In this document: positions 1 to 8,728 of the stretch, piece after piece
Position numbering within the stretch: position 1 is the first letter of the stretch
Layout: each line of letters begins with the position of its first letter
Assembly (NCBI GenBank): GCA_002491195.1
Contig: DKVL01000012.1
Coordinates: 62,001-126,000 of the forward strand
Direction: 5' to 3'
Origin: Lachnospiraceae bacterium UBA7179
Lineage (GTDB): Bacteria; Bacillota; Clostridia; Lachnospirales; Lachnospiraceae
DNA: 64,000 nucleotides
The notes under the pieces: generated by a model
Seen by the model: only the letters and a program-made list of their open reading frames with translations
The model's database searches: none
What the model was told of the DNA's origin: nothing
Made by a program: the position numbers and the translations under genes

Positions 1-2
1 CG

Positions 3-647
3 AGCGGCAGGGAGGAAAACAGTGATGGTATCAGGAGAGTGTATCTGACTTTCGATGATGGACCAAGCGCAAATACAGACAGGATACTTGACATTCTTGA
101 TCAGTATGGTGTGAAGGCGACTTTCTTTGTAGTTGGTAAGGAAGGCTATGCTGATCAGTATCGGCGGATTGTGGAAGATGGGCATACACTGGCGATGCAT
201 TCTTACAGCCATAAATACAGTGAGATTTACGCATCGTTGGATGCATATAAAGAGGATCTGGCAAAACTTCATGATTTTCTGTATGAGCTTACGGGTGAAG
301 ACTGCAATATTGTCCGCTTTCCCGGCGGCAGCAGCAACACGATCAGTCATGTCGATATGTGGGATCTGATCGATTACCTCAATAAGGAAAACATGGTGTA
401 CTTTGACTGGAATGTGTCGAGTGGTGATGCGGCAAAAGGCAGAATCAGTACTGCTCAGATTACAAAAAATGTTCTTGACAATATTGATCAGTATAATAAT
501 GCAGTGGTTCTTTTCCATGATGCGGCGGGTAAGGATTCGACAGTGGATGCATTGCCGGCAATTATAGAGAAGATACTGGAGTCTGACAATACGGTATTAT
601 TGCCGATATCGGAGGATACAGTGAGCGTGCAGCATTTGCATGAGTAG
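3..647 (+). CDS. polysaccharide deacetylase (NodB domain), 5' partial
   Basis: The C-terminal part of a carbohydrate esterase family 4 (NodB) deacetylase; the reading frame is open to the left edge, so the start lies outside the window. The metal site is visible as TFDDGP (general base and metal Asp) and HSYSH (two metal His). Later motifs are RFPGG, a DWN segment and the catalytic-His motif LFHD. Members remove acetyl groups from cell-wall GlcNAc or MurNAc or from other polysaccharides, usually outside the membrane. A signal peptide or anchor, if present, is upstream of the window. A GTG at 39 lies inside the conserved domain and is not a real start. The exact substrate cannot be decided. 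The next gene is a bactofilin, which suggests a cell-wall setting. Confidence 0.9.
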   Translation, partial: SGREENSDGIRRVYLTFDDGPSANTDRILDILDQYGVKATFFVVGKEGYADQYRRIVEDGHTLAMHSYSHKYSEIYASLDAYKEDLAKLHDFLYELTGEDCNIVRFPGGSSNTISHVDMWDLIDYLNKENMVYFDWNVSSGDAAKGRISTAQITKNVLDNIDQYNNAVVLFHDAAGKDSTVDALPAIIEKILESDNTVLLPISEDTVSVQHLHE

Positions 648-715
648 CCGGGGTGTGCTGGTTGTAGATGTTGGCTGCAAATATAAAATATACGAAAATT
701 GGAGGATAATTGACT

Positions 716-1750
716 ATGGGTTTTTTTCAGGATTTAAAGCAGGATTTATCACAGACAGTAAATGATCTGGAAGCTGAAGATGCGGTAGCAGGCCTGAATC
801 TTGAGGAGGAAGGGGCAACGGCTTCCGAGGATCTGTTTGGTGAGGCGGCAGACACAGATTTTGCGGATCTTGAGGCAATGCTTGCAAAGGAAGTTGCGAA
901 TCTGGGAGGCGCACCAGTGGAACCGGCTGGCTTACAGGAGCATCCTGTACAGGCAGCTATGATGAACACGATGGATCATGCAGCGGGGGCTGTAGAGAGT
1001 AACGTCGGTGGAAATTTTTCAGCAGAACTTGGGCAGGCAGCAGTCGTGGGCGATACGGCTTCCGCTATGGCGGAAACCATGACAGAGGCCGCTGAGGAAA
1101 ATAGAAGTGCAGTGGTTGAGACAGAAGCACCTGCACTGCAAGAAAATAATATAAGTGAGGCAGACGCAGAAATGGAACAATTATTAAACGAGATGGAACA
1201 GAATTTACAGGAAGCGGCATATATGGATGCAGCGCCTACAGCGGCACAGGAGGCTGATTTTGATGCAAGTGATGCAGCTTCAACGGATACAGCAGTGATC
1301 ACAGCCGGAATGAATATTACAGGCGATGTGACGAGCAGCGGCAATATGGATCTGATTGGAAACATTACAGGTAATATTGAGATTCTTGGTAAGTTGAATG
1401 TGACAGGAAGTATTACAGGAAACTCTGCAGCGGCGGAGATTTATGCAGAATCTGCACAGATCAATGGAGAGGTGAAGAGTAAGGGAAGTGTTAAGATCGG
1501 ACAGAGTTCTGTTGTGATCGGCAACATTTTTGCTACGAGTGCAGTGATCGCCGGAGCTGTGAAGGGCGATATTGATGTGCATGGACCAGTCATCCTGGAT
1601 ACATCGGCGATCGTGATGGGGAATATTAAATCAAAGTCCGTACAGATCAACAACGGTGCCGTGATCGAGGGTATGTGTTCTCAGTGCTATGCGGATGTCA
1701 GTCCTTCTGCTTTCTTTAACGATGTGAAGAAAAACAGAAAACAGGCATAA
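716..1750 (+). CDS. bactofilin (polymer-forming cytoskeletal protein)
   Basis: A 344-residue protein in two parts. Residues 1 to about 190 are acidic, Ala/Glu-rich and probably disordered, beginning MGFFQDLKQDL. Residues about 191 to 330 are a bactofilin domain, seen as repeating short beta strands with Gly turns (NITGDV, NITGNI, NVTGSI, GEVKSKGSVKIG, GNIKSK). Bactofilins polymerise without nucleotide and often position wall-modifying enzymes; a deacetylase gene lies just upstream, which fits. The ATG at 716 sits 10 nt after GGAGG (701-705). A TTG at 710 is only 4 nt from that site and is less likely. The long acidic N-terminal arm is unusual, since many bactofilins have short tails. Confidence 0.88.
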   Translation: MGFFQDLKQDLSQTVNDLEAEDAVAGLNLEEEGATASEDLFGEAADTDFADLEAMLAKEVANLGGAPVEPAGLQEHPVQAAMMNTMDHAAGAVESNVGGNFSAELGQAAVVGDTASAMAETMTEAAEENRSAVVETEAPALQENNISEADAEMEQLLNEMEQNLQEAAYMDAAPTAAQEADFDASDAASTDTAVITAGMNITGDVTSSGNMDLIGNITGNIEILGKLNVTGSITGNSAAAEIYAESAQINGEVKSKGSVKIGQSSVVIGNIFATSAVIAGAVKGDIDVHGPVILDTSAIVMGNIKSKSVQINNGAVIEGMCSQCYADVSPSAFFNDVKKNRKQA

Positions 1751-1774
1751 GGAAGGAATAGGAGTCGGCGTAGG

Positions 1775-2470
1775 ATGAAACGAATATTATTGAAGCTGAG
1801 CGGCGAGGCGCTTGCCGGGGATAAGAAAATGGGTTTTGACGAGCCTACAGTGACAGCGGTGGCGAAACAGGTCAAAGAGATCGTGGACAGCGGTGTGCAG
1901 GTAGGTATTGTGATCGGCGGCGGTAATTTCTGGCGGGGCAGGACGAGTGAGACGATCGATCGCACGAAAGCGGATCAGATCGGTATGCTTGCCACAGTTA
2001 TGAACTGTATCTATGTATCTGAAATTTTCCGGTTTGTCGGTATGGGGACAGAGATCTTTACGCCGTTTCAGTGCGCGGCGTTTACGGAGCTTTTTTCAAA
2101 GGATAAGGCGATGGCGGCACTTGCGGCAGGCAAGGTAGTATTTTTTGCAGGTGGTATTGGCCATCCGTACTTCTCGACAGATATGGGGACGGTGCTCAAA
2201 GCGATCGAGATTGAGGCGGACATGATTCTCTCCGCGCGGGCGGTGGACGGTGTCTACGATTCTGATCCCAAGCTCAACAAGAATGCGAAAAAATATGACA
2301 CGATTCCAATTAAGGAAGTTGTTGACAGGCAGCTTGGGGTGATGGATCTTGCGGCGGCAGTGCTCTGTATGGAGAATCGGATGCCGATGACGATCTTTGG
2401 ATTAAACGGGGAAAACAGTATCATCAATACCGTCAGAGGTAAATCAAACGGCACTGTGATCACTGTCTGA
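1775..2470 (+). CDS. pyrH: UMP kinase
   Basis: Hexameric bacterial UMP kinase of the amino-acid-kinase fold, making UDP from UMP and ATP in the cytoplasm. The 231 residues are close to family length. The N-terminal KLSGEAL, the GIVIGGGNFWRG phosphate loop, DQIGMLAT and the later AVDGVYDSDPK segment are all characteristic. It lies 24 nt after the bactofilin gene and upstream of frr. The pyrH-frr pair is widely conserved, but the usual rpsB-tsf genes do not precede it here. Confidence 0.97.
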   Translation: MKRILLKLSGEALAGDKKMGFDEPTVTAVAKQVKEIVDSGVQVGIVIGGGNFWRGRTSETIDRTKADQIGMLATVMNCIYVSEIFRFVGMGTEIFTPFQCAAFTELFSKDKAMAALAAGKVVFFAGGIGHPYFSTDMGTVLKAIEIEADMILSARAVDGVYDSDPKLNKNAKKYDTIPIKEVVDRQLGVMDLAAAVLCMENRMPMTIFGLNGENSIINTVRGKSNGTVITV

Positions 2471-2590
2471 TTTGATGAATGCAGGAGTTATAGATAACTT
2501 ATATATCGTTAAGAACTGGCGCGAGTGCGAATTGTAACATGCAGGATGCTGGATGAGAAGTTTAGAAGGAAAGCAAGGAGGACATAGGAA

Positions 2591-3142
2591 ATGGACGCAA
2601 GGGTAAAAACATATGATGATAAAATGCAGAAAGCGCTTGATTTTCTCTTATCAGATTATCAGACAATACGTGCAGGACGTGCGAATCCGCACGTGCTTGA
2701 TAAGATCAAGGTAGATTACTATGGAACGCTGACACCGATTCAGCAGGTCGGAAATATTACGGTTCCAGAGGCGAGAATGATTCAGATCGCACCGTGGGAG
2801 AAGAGTCTGATCAAGGCGGTTGAGAAGGCGATTCTGGCATCAGATATCGGTATTACACCGAATAATGACGGTTCAGTGATCCGCCTAGTGTTCCCAGAAC
2901 TGACTGAGGAGCGCAGAAAAGAGCTTGTGAAGGATATCAAGAAGAAGGGTGAGGAGTGCAAGGTAGCAGTCCGCAACATCAGGCGCGATGCCAATGATGC
3001 CTTCAAGAAACTTGCAAAGACGGAAGTGTCTGAGGATGAGATCAAGGATCTGGAGGACGCAGTACAGAAGCTGACAGACAAGTACATCAAAGATGTGGAT
3101 AAGGCGATCGATGAGAAGTCGAAGGAAGTTCTTACTGTATAA
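2591..3142 (+). CDS. frr: ribosome recycling factor
   Basis: A 183-residue ribosome recycling factor, which with EF-G splits post-termination ribosomes. The beginning (DDKMQKALDFL, then RAGRANPHVLDKIKVDYYG) and the PLTPIQQVGNI-like and RDANDAFKKL segments are family hallmarks. The start is the ATG after an AAGGAGG-type site near 2575-2581. A 120-base gap separates it from pyrH; I see no clear promoter there. The protein is of normal length and has no defects. Confidence 0.97.
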   Translation: MDARVKTYDDKMQKALDFLLSDYQTIRAGRANPHVLDKIKVDYYGTLTPIQQVGNITVPEARMIQIAPWEKSLIKAVEKAILASDIGITPNNDGSVIRLVFPELTEERRKELVKDIKKKGEECKVAVRNIRRDANDAFKKLAKTEVSEDEIKDLEDAVQKLTDKYIKDVDKAIDEKSKEVLTV

Positions 3143-3250
3143 TAAAATATGAGAAATGAAAGGCAGGGGGCGTGCACAGGGGATGTAGTGTGCCCCCTCT
3201 TTTATGCACACGGGCACCCGGCGCGGCGAGTAGGAGGGAAGAGCATTCGT

Positions 3251-3383
3251 GTTACTGTTCAGACAGGACTTAGCATTTACTGCTAAGTCTGTGAGAAAAC
3301 GTAGCGGTTGCAAGTAAAAATCCATTTGCGAAGCAAATTTTGCATGGATTTTTACCTGTTGCTGGAACGAAGTGAACAGTAAC
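3251..3383. repeat. nested inverted-repeat element upstream of uppS
   Basis: The 293-base gap between frr and uppS holds a three-stem structure. The outer arms are GTTACTGTTCA (3251-3261) and TGAACAGTAAC (3373-3383), a perfect 11-bp pair. The first inner stem pairs ACTTAGCA (3268-3275) with TGCTAAGT (3281-3288), extended by ACAG/CTGT with one bulged G. The second pairs GTAAAAATCCAT (3314-3325) with ATGGATTTTTAC (3344-3355), with a small TTGC-GAA-GCAA hairpin in its loop. No coding frame explains it. It could be a REP/MITE-like repeat or a structured leader of uppS. Confidence 0.7.
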
Positions 3384-3435
3384 CATTCTTCCTGCTCGAT
3401 TGCACAAGGGCAGGTGCGTGGAAAGGAGAGGTATC

Positions 3436-4143
3436 ATGAACGTACCAAATCATGTGGCGATCATTCTTGATGGAAACGGGCGCTGGGCGAAAGCGAAGGG
3501 ACTTCCCCGGACTGCTGGTCATGTACAGGGAGCAAAGGTAGTGGAGCAGATCTGCGAGGATGCATATCATATGGGAATCAATTACCTTACAGTGTATGCA
3601 TTTTCGACAGAGAATTGGAACAGGCCGGACAGCGAGGTGGCGACCTTGATGAATCTGCTCAGAAACTATATGAAAAACAGTATCAAGCGTGCCCAGAAAA
3701 ACAATATGTGCGTGCGGGTGATTGGCGATAAATCCGGTCTGGCGGAGGATCTGCGGGCGAGTATAGACGCGTTGGAGCAGGCAACGAAAGATAATACAGG
3801 GCTTCACTTCCAGATTGCCATCAATTATGGGGGACGTGATGAGCTTCGAAGGGGCATCACAAGGCTTGCAGAGCAAGTGGCCGCTGGGGAGTTACAACCA
3901 GAGGAGATTGACGATGCGAAGATTACAGCCCAGCTTGACACGGCGGGACTGCCGGATCCGGATTTGTTGATTCGGACGTCCGGGGAGCAGCGTATATCGA
4001 ATTTTCTGCTGTGGCAGCTTGCCTACTCGGAGCTCTATTTCACATCAGTGCCATGGCCTGATTTTGACAAGCAGGAACTGGCAAAGGCGGTGGAGGCATA
4101 TCAGAACAGGGACCGGAGGTATGGGCTTGTGGAGGAGGAGTAA
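3436..4143 (+). CDS. uppS: undecaprenyl diphosphate synthase (isoprenyl transferase)
   Basis: A cis-prenyltransferase that adds isopentenyl units to farnesyl diphosphate to form the C55 lipid carrier for peptidoglycan. The 235 residues include the diphosphate-binding motif LDGNGRWA near residues 11-18, the STENWNRP segment, NYGGRDEL, and the C-terminal RTSGEQRISNF and SELYF motifs. The ATG at 3436 follows AAAGGAGAGG (3422-3431). An upstream in-frame GTG at 3400 has no ribosome site and lies beyond the conserved N-terminus. It is followed 3 nt later by cdsA, so the two are probably co-transcribed. Confidence 0.96.
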   Translation: MNVPNHVAIILDGNGRWAKAKGLPRTAGHVQGAKVVEQICEDAYHMGINYLTVYAFSTENWNRPDSEVATLMNLLRNYMKNSIKRAQKNNMCVRVIGDKSGLAEDLRASIDALEQATKDNTGLHFQIAINYGGRDELRRGITRLAEQVAAGELQPEEIDDAKITAQLDTAGLPDPDLLIRTSGEQRISNFLLWQLAYSELYFTSVPWPDFDKQELAKAVEAYQNRDRRYGLVEEE

Positions 4144-4146
4144 GGA

Positions 4147-4995
4147 ATGGCTTCAAATATTCTCGGAAAAATCAGTAAGGAGCGGACGATCAGCGCGGTG
4201 GTGATCGTGATCGTGGCACTGGCGGCGATTCTTCCAGGGGGGATCATACTGGCAGCGGTGCTGTATGTCATCTCGGTCATTGGCTATCTGGAGCTGACGA
4301 AGGCATGCGGTGTCAGAAAGGGGGAGAAACCCGACAGTCTTGAGATAACAGGGATTGCAGCAATTACGTGTTACTATCCTGTGATCTATTTTGTACAGGA
4401 TTCGTCCTATGCGGTGATGGTCATTATTTTATCAATGATGGCGATGATGTCTGTGTATGTATTTACCTATCCCAGGTTTCATGCCGATCAGGTAATGGCT
4501 GCTTATTTTTCACTGATCTATGCGCCTGTGATGCTGTCGTTTGTGTTTCTGACAAGACAGCTTGAGAATGGCATTTATCTGGTGTGGATGATCTTTATCA
4601 GCTCGTGGATCTCAGACACCTTTGCATATCTGACGGGAGTGATGATCGGAAGGCATAAGCTGGCGCCGGTTTTAAGTCCGAAAAAGTCGGTTGAAGGCGC
4701 TGTGGGCGGTGTGATAGGGGCAGCGCTGGTAGGCGCACTGTTTGGCGTGTATATCAGCAGCGCGCTTGGGATGGATCAGATCGCTGTGATCCTGGCTGTC
4801 GTGGGCGGTGTTGGTTCTGTCATATCGCAGGTGGGAGATCTGGCGGCTTCTGCGATCAAGAGAAATCATGATATTAAGGATTATGGAAAATTGATTCCCG
4901 GGCATGGCGGCATTATGGATCGTTTTGACAGTGTGATCTTTACAGCACCGATCACTTATTTTTTGATCATATTGCTGATGGGCGCGCATGGATGA
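4147..4995 (+). CDS. cdsA: phosphatidate cytidylyltransferase
   Basis: Integral membrane CDP-diacylglycerol synthase, which makes CDP-diacylglycerol from phosphatidate and CTP for phospholipid synthesis. The 282 residues form about seven or eight hydrophobic helices. The family signature is in the last third: SPKKSVEGA, then GDLAASAIKR, KDYGKLIPGHGG and MDRFDS. It starts 3 nt after the uppS stop. Length and motifs are complete. Confidence 0.96.
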   Translation: MASNILGKISKERTISAVVIVIVALAAILPGGIILAAVLYVISVIGYLELTKACGVRKGEKPDSLEITGIAAITCYYPVIYFVQDSSYAVMVIILSMMAMMSVYVFTYPRFHADQVMAAYFSLIYAPVMLSFVFLTRQLENGIYLVWMIFISSWISDTFAYLTGVMIGRHKLAPVLSPKKSVEGAVGGVIGAALVGALFGVYISSALGMDQIAVILAVVGGVGSVISQVGDLAASAIKRNHDIKDYGKLIPGHGGIMDRFDSVIFTAPITYFLIILLMGAHG

Positions 4996-5064
4996 ATGGA
5001 TTGGTGAATAATAATAATAGCAGATTCAGAAAAAGTGGTTCAATATAGGTAGGAGGAGAACTTT

Positions 5065-6213
5065 GTGAAAAGGATAGCAATACTTGGCTCTACGGGTTCG
5101 ATCGGCACACAGACGCTTGAGATCGTGCGTGACAATCCGGATCTGCAGGTGGTAGGTCTGGCTGCGGGAGCAAATATTGATCTGCTGGAAAAACAGGTGA
5201 GGGAGTTTCAGCCAAGGCTGGTGTCTCTCCAGAGTGAAGCGGATTGTAAGGAACTAAAGACAAGGCTTGCCGGCAGCAGGATCGATGTGCAGGTGATACC
5301 AGGCATGGAGGGACTGCTTGCCATCGCTGAGATGGAGGAGTCGGAAATACTGGTCACGGCGATTGTCGGCATGATCGGTATCCGGCCAACGATCGCGGCG
5401 ATCAACAAGAAGAAAGATATCGCCCTTGCAAACAAGGAGACACTTGTGACAGCAGGACACATGATCATGCCGCTGGCTGCAGAAAAAGGCGTGTCAATCC
5501 TTCCGGTTGACAGTGAGCACAGCGCGATTTTCCAGTCGCTGCAGGGGGAGAACCGGGAGCGTGTGAGTAAGCTGTTGATCACGGCGTCAGGAGGACCGTT
5601 CCGCGGGCGGACCAGAGAGGACCTGGAAAAGGTGCAGCTGGAAGATGCGCTAAAGCACCCGAACTGGTCCATGGGGCATAAGATCACGATTGATTCCGCT
5701 ACACTGGTCAATAAGGGGCTGGAGGTCATGGAGGCAAAGTGGCTGTTTGACATGGATCTGGACCGCATACAGGTGGTAGTACACCCGCAGAGCATCATTC
5801 ACTCGATGGTCGAGTATGTGGACGGAGGGATTATGGCACAGCTGGGCACTCCGGATATGAAACTGCCGATCCAGTATGCCCTGTTTTATCCGGACAGACG
5901 CCCGATGGCGGGGAAGCGCGTTGATTTTTACGAGCTTGGAACGATCACGTTTGAGCGGCCGGATCTGGAAACTTTTACAGGATTGAAACTGGCAATGCGG
6001 GCTGCCGCGGAGGGCGGAAGTGTGCCGACGGTGTTCAATGCGGCAAACGAGAAGGCGGTCAGTCTCTTCCTGAACAGAAAGATTCGATTTCTGCAGATTC
6101 CTGAAATCATCGAGATGTGTATGGATGCTCATAAGAAAATAGAGAATCCTGATGTGGAGGAGATCCTAGGGACGGAGCAGGAGACATATGAGCTGATTCA
6201 GTCGAAAGTGTGA
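5065..6213 (+). CDS. dxr: 1-deoxy-D-xylulose 5-phosphate reductoisomerase
   Basis: Converts DXP to methylerythritol phosphate with NADPH, the committed step of the non-mevalonate isoprenoid pathway. The 382 residues begin with the nucleotide-binding ILGSTGSIGTQT. The metal and substrate motifs VDSEHSAIFQ, ASGGPFRG and NWSMGHKITIDSATL follow, then the KGLEVMEA helix. The start codon is GTG at 5065, 8 nt after AGGAGG (5051-5056). With uppS upstream and ispG downstream, the region holds three steps toward the undecaprenyl carrier. Confidence 0.97.
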   Translation: MKRIAILGSTGSIGTQTLEIVRDNPDLQVVGLAAGANIDLLEKQVREFQPRLVSLQSEADCKELKTRLAGSRIDVQVIPGMEGLLAIAEMEESEILVTAIVGMIGIRPTIAAINKKKDIALANKETLVTAGHMIMPLAAEKGVSILPVDSEHSAIFQSLQGENRERVSKLLITASGGPFRGRTREDLEKVQLEDALKHPNWSMGHKITIDSATLVNKGLEVMEAKWLFDMDLDRIQVVVHPQSIIHSMVEYVDGGIMAQLGTPDMKLPIQYALFYPDRRPMAGKRVDFYELGTITFERPDLETFTGLKLAMRAAAEGGSVPTVFNAANEKAVSLFLNRKIRFLQIPEIIEMCMDAHKKIENPDVEEILGTEQETYELIQSKV

Positions 6214-6456
6214 AGTGTGTAAAGAACTTCTAAGCGGCCAAAGTACAGCCGCTAAGAAAATCTAAAACTTCACACCGAAGAACGCAAGGACAGCGTTCTT
6301 CACGGAATGTATGAGCCGCTGATGACGGCATGACGTGAAAAATCGCAAGAGCAGCGATTCTTCTCATAGATTGTTTGAGCCGCTGGTGGCGGTATGACGT
6401 GAAGAATGAACGAAATGAAGATTTTTTAGGTGAAATAGATTTCACCTTAGAAAATC
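6208..6456. repeat. 64-bp tandem repeat and hairpins between dxr and rseP
   Basis: The 275-base gap is mostly structured. Arms GTGTGAAGT (6208-6216, overlapping the dxr stop) and ACTTCACAC (6267-6275) can pair. A 32-base segment at 6312-6343 recurs at 6376-6407 with four mismatches, a 64-base period. Each unit has its own hairpin before it: GAACGC with GCGTTC, and AATCGC with GCGATT. The stems differ in sequence but both pair, as expected if structure is conserved. A last imperfect hairpin around AGGTGAAAT/ATTTCACCT lies at about 6419-6456. No convincing reading frame is present. Confidence 0.65.
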
Positions 6457-6488
6457 CAGTAGAGATCAAAGGGAGGAAAAAATAGGGA

Positions 6489-7565
6489 ATGGTTGTCACG
6501 ATTATAGTGTTTGTGCTGATATTTGGGGTGGTTGTGATCGCGCATGAGCTTGGACATTTTCTGATTGCGAAGCTGAACGGTATCACGGTTCTGCAGTTTT
6601 CGATCGGTATGGGGCCTGATCTGATCAAGTTTACAAAAGGCGGGACGAAGTATGTGCTCAAACTGCTGCCGATTGGCGGCGCCTGTATGTTCGAGGGCGA
6701 GGACGGAATTTACTCTACCGATCAGAACGGAGAGGACCAGAATGGTCAGAAACCGGAGGGGGCTTTTAACGACGCGAATGTCTGGTCGAGAATTGCAACA
6801 GTGTTTGCAGGACCATTTTTTAATATTATTCTGGCGTTTCTGCTGTCGCTGATCGTGGTCGGCTTTTCAGGTGAGGTGATTCCGACGATCAATTCGCTGA
6901 CAGAGGGGTATCCGGCGGCGGCTGCAGGACTTCAGGAAGGCGATGTGATCACGAAAATCGATGGAGAACGGATTTATCTGCAGGGGGAGGTCACGTTTGC
7001 GTCTGCGCTGAGCGGTGGGGAGCCGATGGAGATCGAGTATAAGCGTGACGGGCAGAAATATACGACAGTGGTTACGCCAAAGTTCAGCGAGGAGGATAAC
7101 CGGTATTATATCGGTTTTACGATCGGTGAGACAATACAGTGCAAAGGGTTTGACCTGATCAAGTACAGTGCTTACGAAGTGCGCTATTGGTTTAAGACAA
7201 CGATCAAGAGTCTGCTGATGCTGATCCAGGGAAAACTTTCCGCAAACGATCTGTCGGGTCCGGTTGGAATTGCCGCGACGATCGACGAGACTATTGAGGT
7301 GACAAAACCTTATGGACTGCCGACGGTTGTGCTTACGATGATCAATTTTGCAGTACTGCTCAGTGTGAATCTTGGCGTGATGAACCTGCTGCCGCTGCCG
7401 GCGCTCGATGGCGGGAGACTGTTATTTATGTTCATCGAGGTGGTGCGCGGCAAACCAGTCTCTCCTGACAAGGAGGGAATGGTGCATTTTATTGGCTTTG
7501 TTGCACTGATGATACTGATGGTGTTTGTGCTGTATAATGATATTGTCAGGATTTTTGCACATTAA
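6489..7565 (+). CDS. rseP: RIP metalloprotease (site-2 protease family)
   Basis: A membrane-embedded zinc protease that cleaves substrates such as anti-sigma factors or signal-peptide remnants within the bilayer. The 358 residues show the active site AHELGH at residues 18-23 in the first membrane helix and a single PDZ domain at about 130-205. The second motif is NLLPLPALDGG near 299-309, which contributes the third zinc ligand. GGGAGG at 6471-6476 precedes the ATG. Position after dxr-cdsA-uppS is the usual one. The substrate here is unknown. Confidence 0.94.
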   Translation: MVVTIIVFVLIFGVVVIAHELGHFLIAKLNGITVLQFSIGMGPDLIKFTKGGTKYVLKLLPIGGACMFEGEDGIYSTDQNGEDQNGQKPEGAFNDANVWSRIATVFAGPFFNIILAFLLSLIVVGFSGEVIPTINSLTEGYPAAAAGLQEGDVITKIDGERIYLQGEVTFASALSGGEPMEIEYKRDGQKYTTVVTPKFSEEDNRYYIGFTIGETIQCKGFDLIKYSAYEVRYWFKTTIKSLLMLIQGKLSANDLSGPVGIAATIDETIEVTKPYGLPTVVLTMINFAVLLSVNLGVMNLLPLPALDGGRLLFMFIEVVRGKPVSPDKEGMVHFIGFVALMILMVFVLYNDIVRIFAH

Positions 7566-7670
7566 ATAGTTGCGGTTGACATGTAGCAGCGCAGTTTGGA
7601 ACTGTTCTGCCTGCGAGAAAACGCAGTACAGACTGTCCGACAGAAAGGCAGATAGAAATGGAGGAAATGT

Positions 7671-8723
7671 ATGTATAGAGATCATACAAGAGTGGTTCAT
7701 ATCGGGGACCGGGTGATAGGCGGGGGAAATCCGATCCTGATTCAGTCCATGACAAATACAAAGACGAATGATATAACGGCTACGGTGGCGCAGATTCAGC
7801 GACTTGCCGAAGCCGGCTGTGACATCATCCGGTGTACGGTGCCTGATTTGGAGGCGGCGCGTGCGATTGCGCAGATAAAGCGGGAGATCACAATTCCGCT
7901 GGTGGCGGATATCCATTTTGACTATAAGATGGCGATTGCCGCCATGGAAAACGGTGCGGATAAGATACGCATTAATCCAGGCAACATCGGCAGCAGAGAA
8001 AAAGTTGCCGAGGTAGTAAAGGTTGCGAAGGAGCGGAAGATACCAATCCGGGTTGGCGTCAACAGCGGTTCGCTGGAAAAAGAACTGGTGGAAAAGTATC
8101 ACGGTGTCACTGCGGAGGGTATCGTGGAGAGTGCGCTTGACAAGGTGCATCTGATCGAAGAGCTGGGCTATGACAATATGGTGGTCAGTATCAAGTCTTC
8201 TGATGTGATGATGTGCGTCAGGGCACATGAGCTGCTCGCTGACAAGACACAGTATCCATTGCATGTGGGGATCACGGAGGCTGGCACTGTGACGAGCGGC
8301 AATATCAAGTCCGCAGTCGGTCTTGGAATTATCTTAAACGAAGGAATCGGCGATACCATCCGGGTATCACTGACAGGGGATCCTGTTGAGGAGATCAAGT
8401 CTGCGAAGCTGATCCTGCGCACGCTGGGACTGCGAAAGGGTGGTATCGAGGTGGTCTCTTGTCCTACTTGCGGCAGGACAAATATTGATCTGATTGGGCT
8501 GGCCAATCAGGTCGAGACGATGGTACAGGGATATGATCTTGATATCAAGGTAGCTGTGATGGGGTGCGCTGTCAATGGACCGGGCGAGGCAAAAGAGGCA
8601 GATATTGGCATTGCGGGCGGTATCGGCGAAGGGCTTCTTATTAAAAAGGGTGAGATTGTCAGAAAAGTACCGGAGAGCGAACTGTTGAACACATTGAAGT
8701 ATGAGTTGGATCACTGGGTGTAA
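7671..8723 (+). CDS. ispG: 4-hydroxy-3-methylbut-2-enyl diphosphate synthase
   Basis: Iron-sulfur enzyme of the non-mevalonate pathway that converts MEcPP to HMBPP. The 350 residues form the two-domain bacterial type: a TIM barrel (QSMTNTKTND, VADIHFDY, IRINPGNIG) and a C-terminal cluster domain. The cluster ligands are CPTC at about residues 264-267, the Cys in GCAVNGPGEA near 299, and the Glu of that motif. The ATG at 7671 follows a GGAGG-type site. polC begins only 5 nt after its stop, so the two may be co-transcribed. Confidence 0.97.
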   Translation: MYRDHTRVVHIGDRVIGGGNPILIQSMTNTKTNDITATVAQIQRLAEAGCDIIRCTVPDLEAARAIAQIKREITIPLVADIHFDYKMAIAAMENGADKIRINPGNIGSREKVAEVVKVAKERKIPIRVGVNSGSLEKELVEKYHGVTAEGIVESALDKVHLIEELGYDNMVVSIKSSDVMMCVRAHELLADKTQYPLHVGITEAGTVTSGNIKSAVGLGIILNEGIGDTIRVSLTGDPVEEIKSAKLILRTLGLRKGGIEVVSCPTCGRTNIDLIGLANQVETMVQGYDLDIKVAVMGCAVNGPGEAKEADIGIAGGIGEGLLIKKGEIVRKVPESELLNTLKYELDHWV

Positions 8724-8728
8724 TAGCG

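Noticed and set aside
39..647. GTG at 39 as the start of the deacetylase
   Set aside because: The frame stays open upstream to the window edge, and the metal-binding motif begins only a few codons after the GTG, so the gene is truncated.
6312..6407. The 64-bp repeat as a CRISPR array
   Set aside because: Only two imperfect copies, no third unit, no cas genes, and the intervening sequence is itself repeated.
7422..8264. Long minus-strand open frame opposite rseP-ispG
   Set aside because: It overlaps two well-identified genes, has no ribosome site or family features, and follows their codon structure as an antisense shadow.
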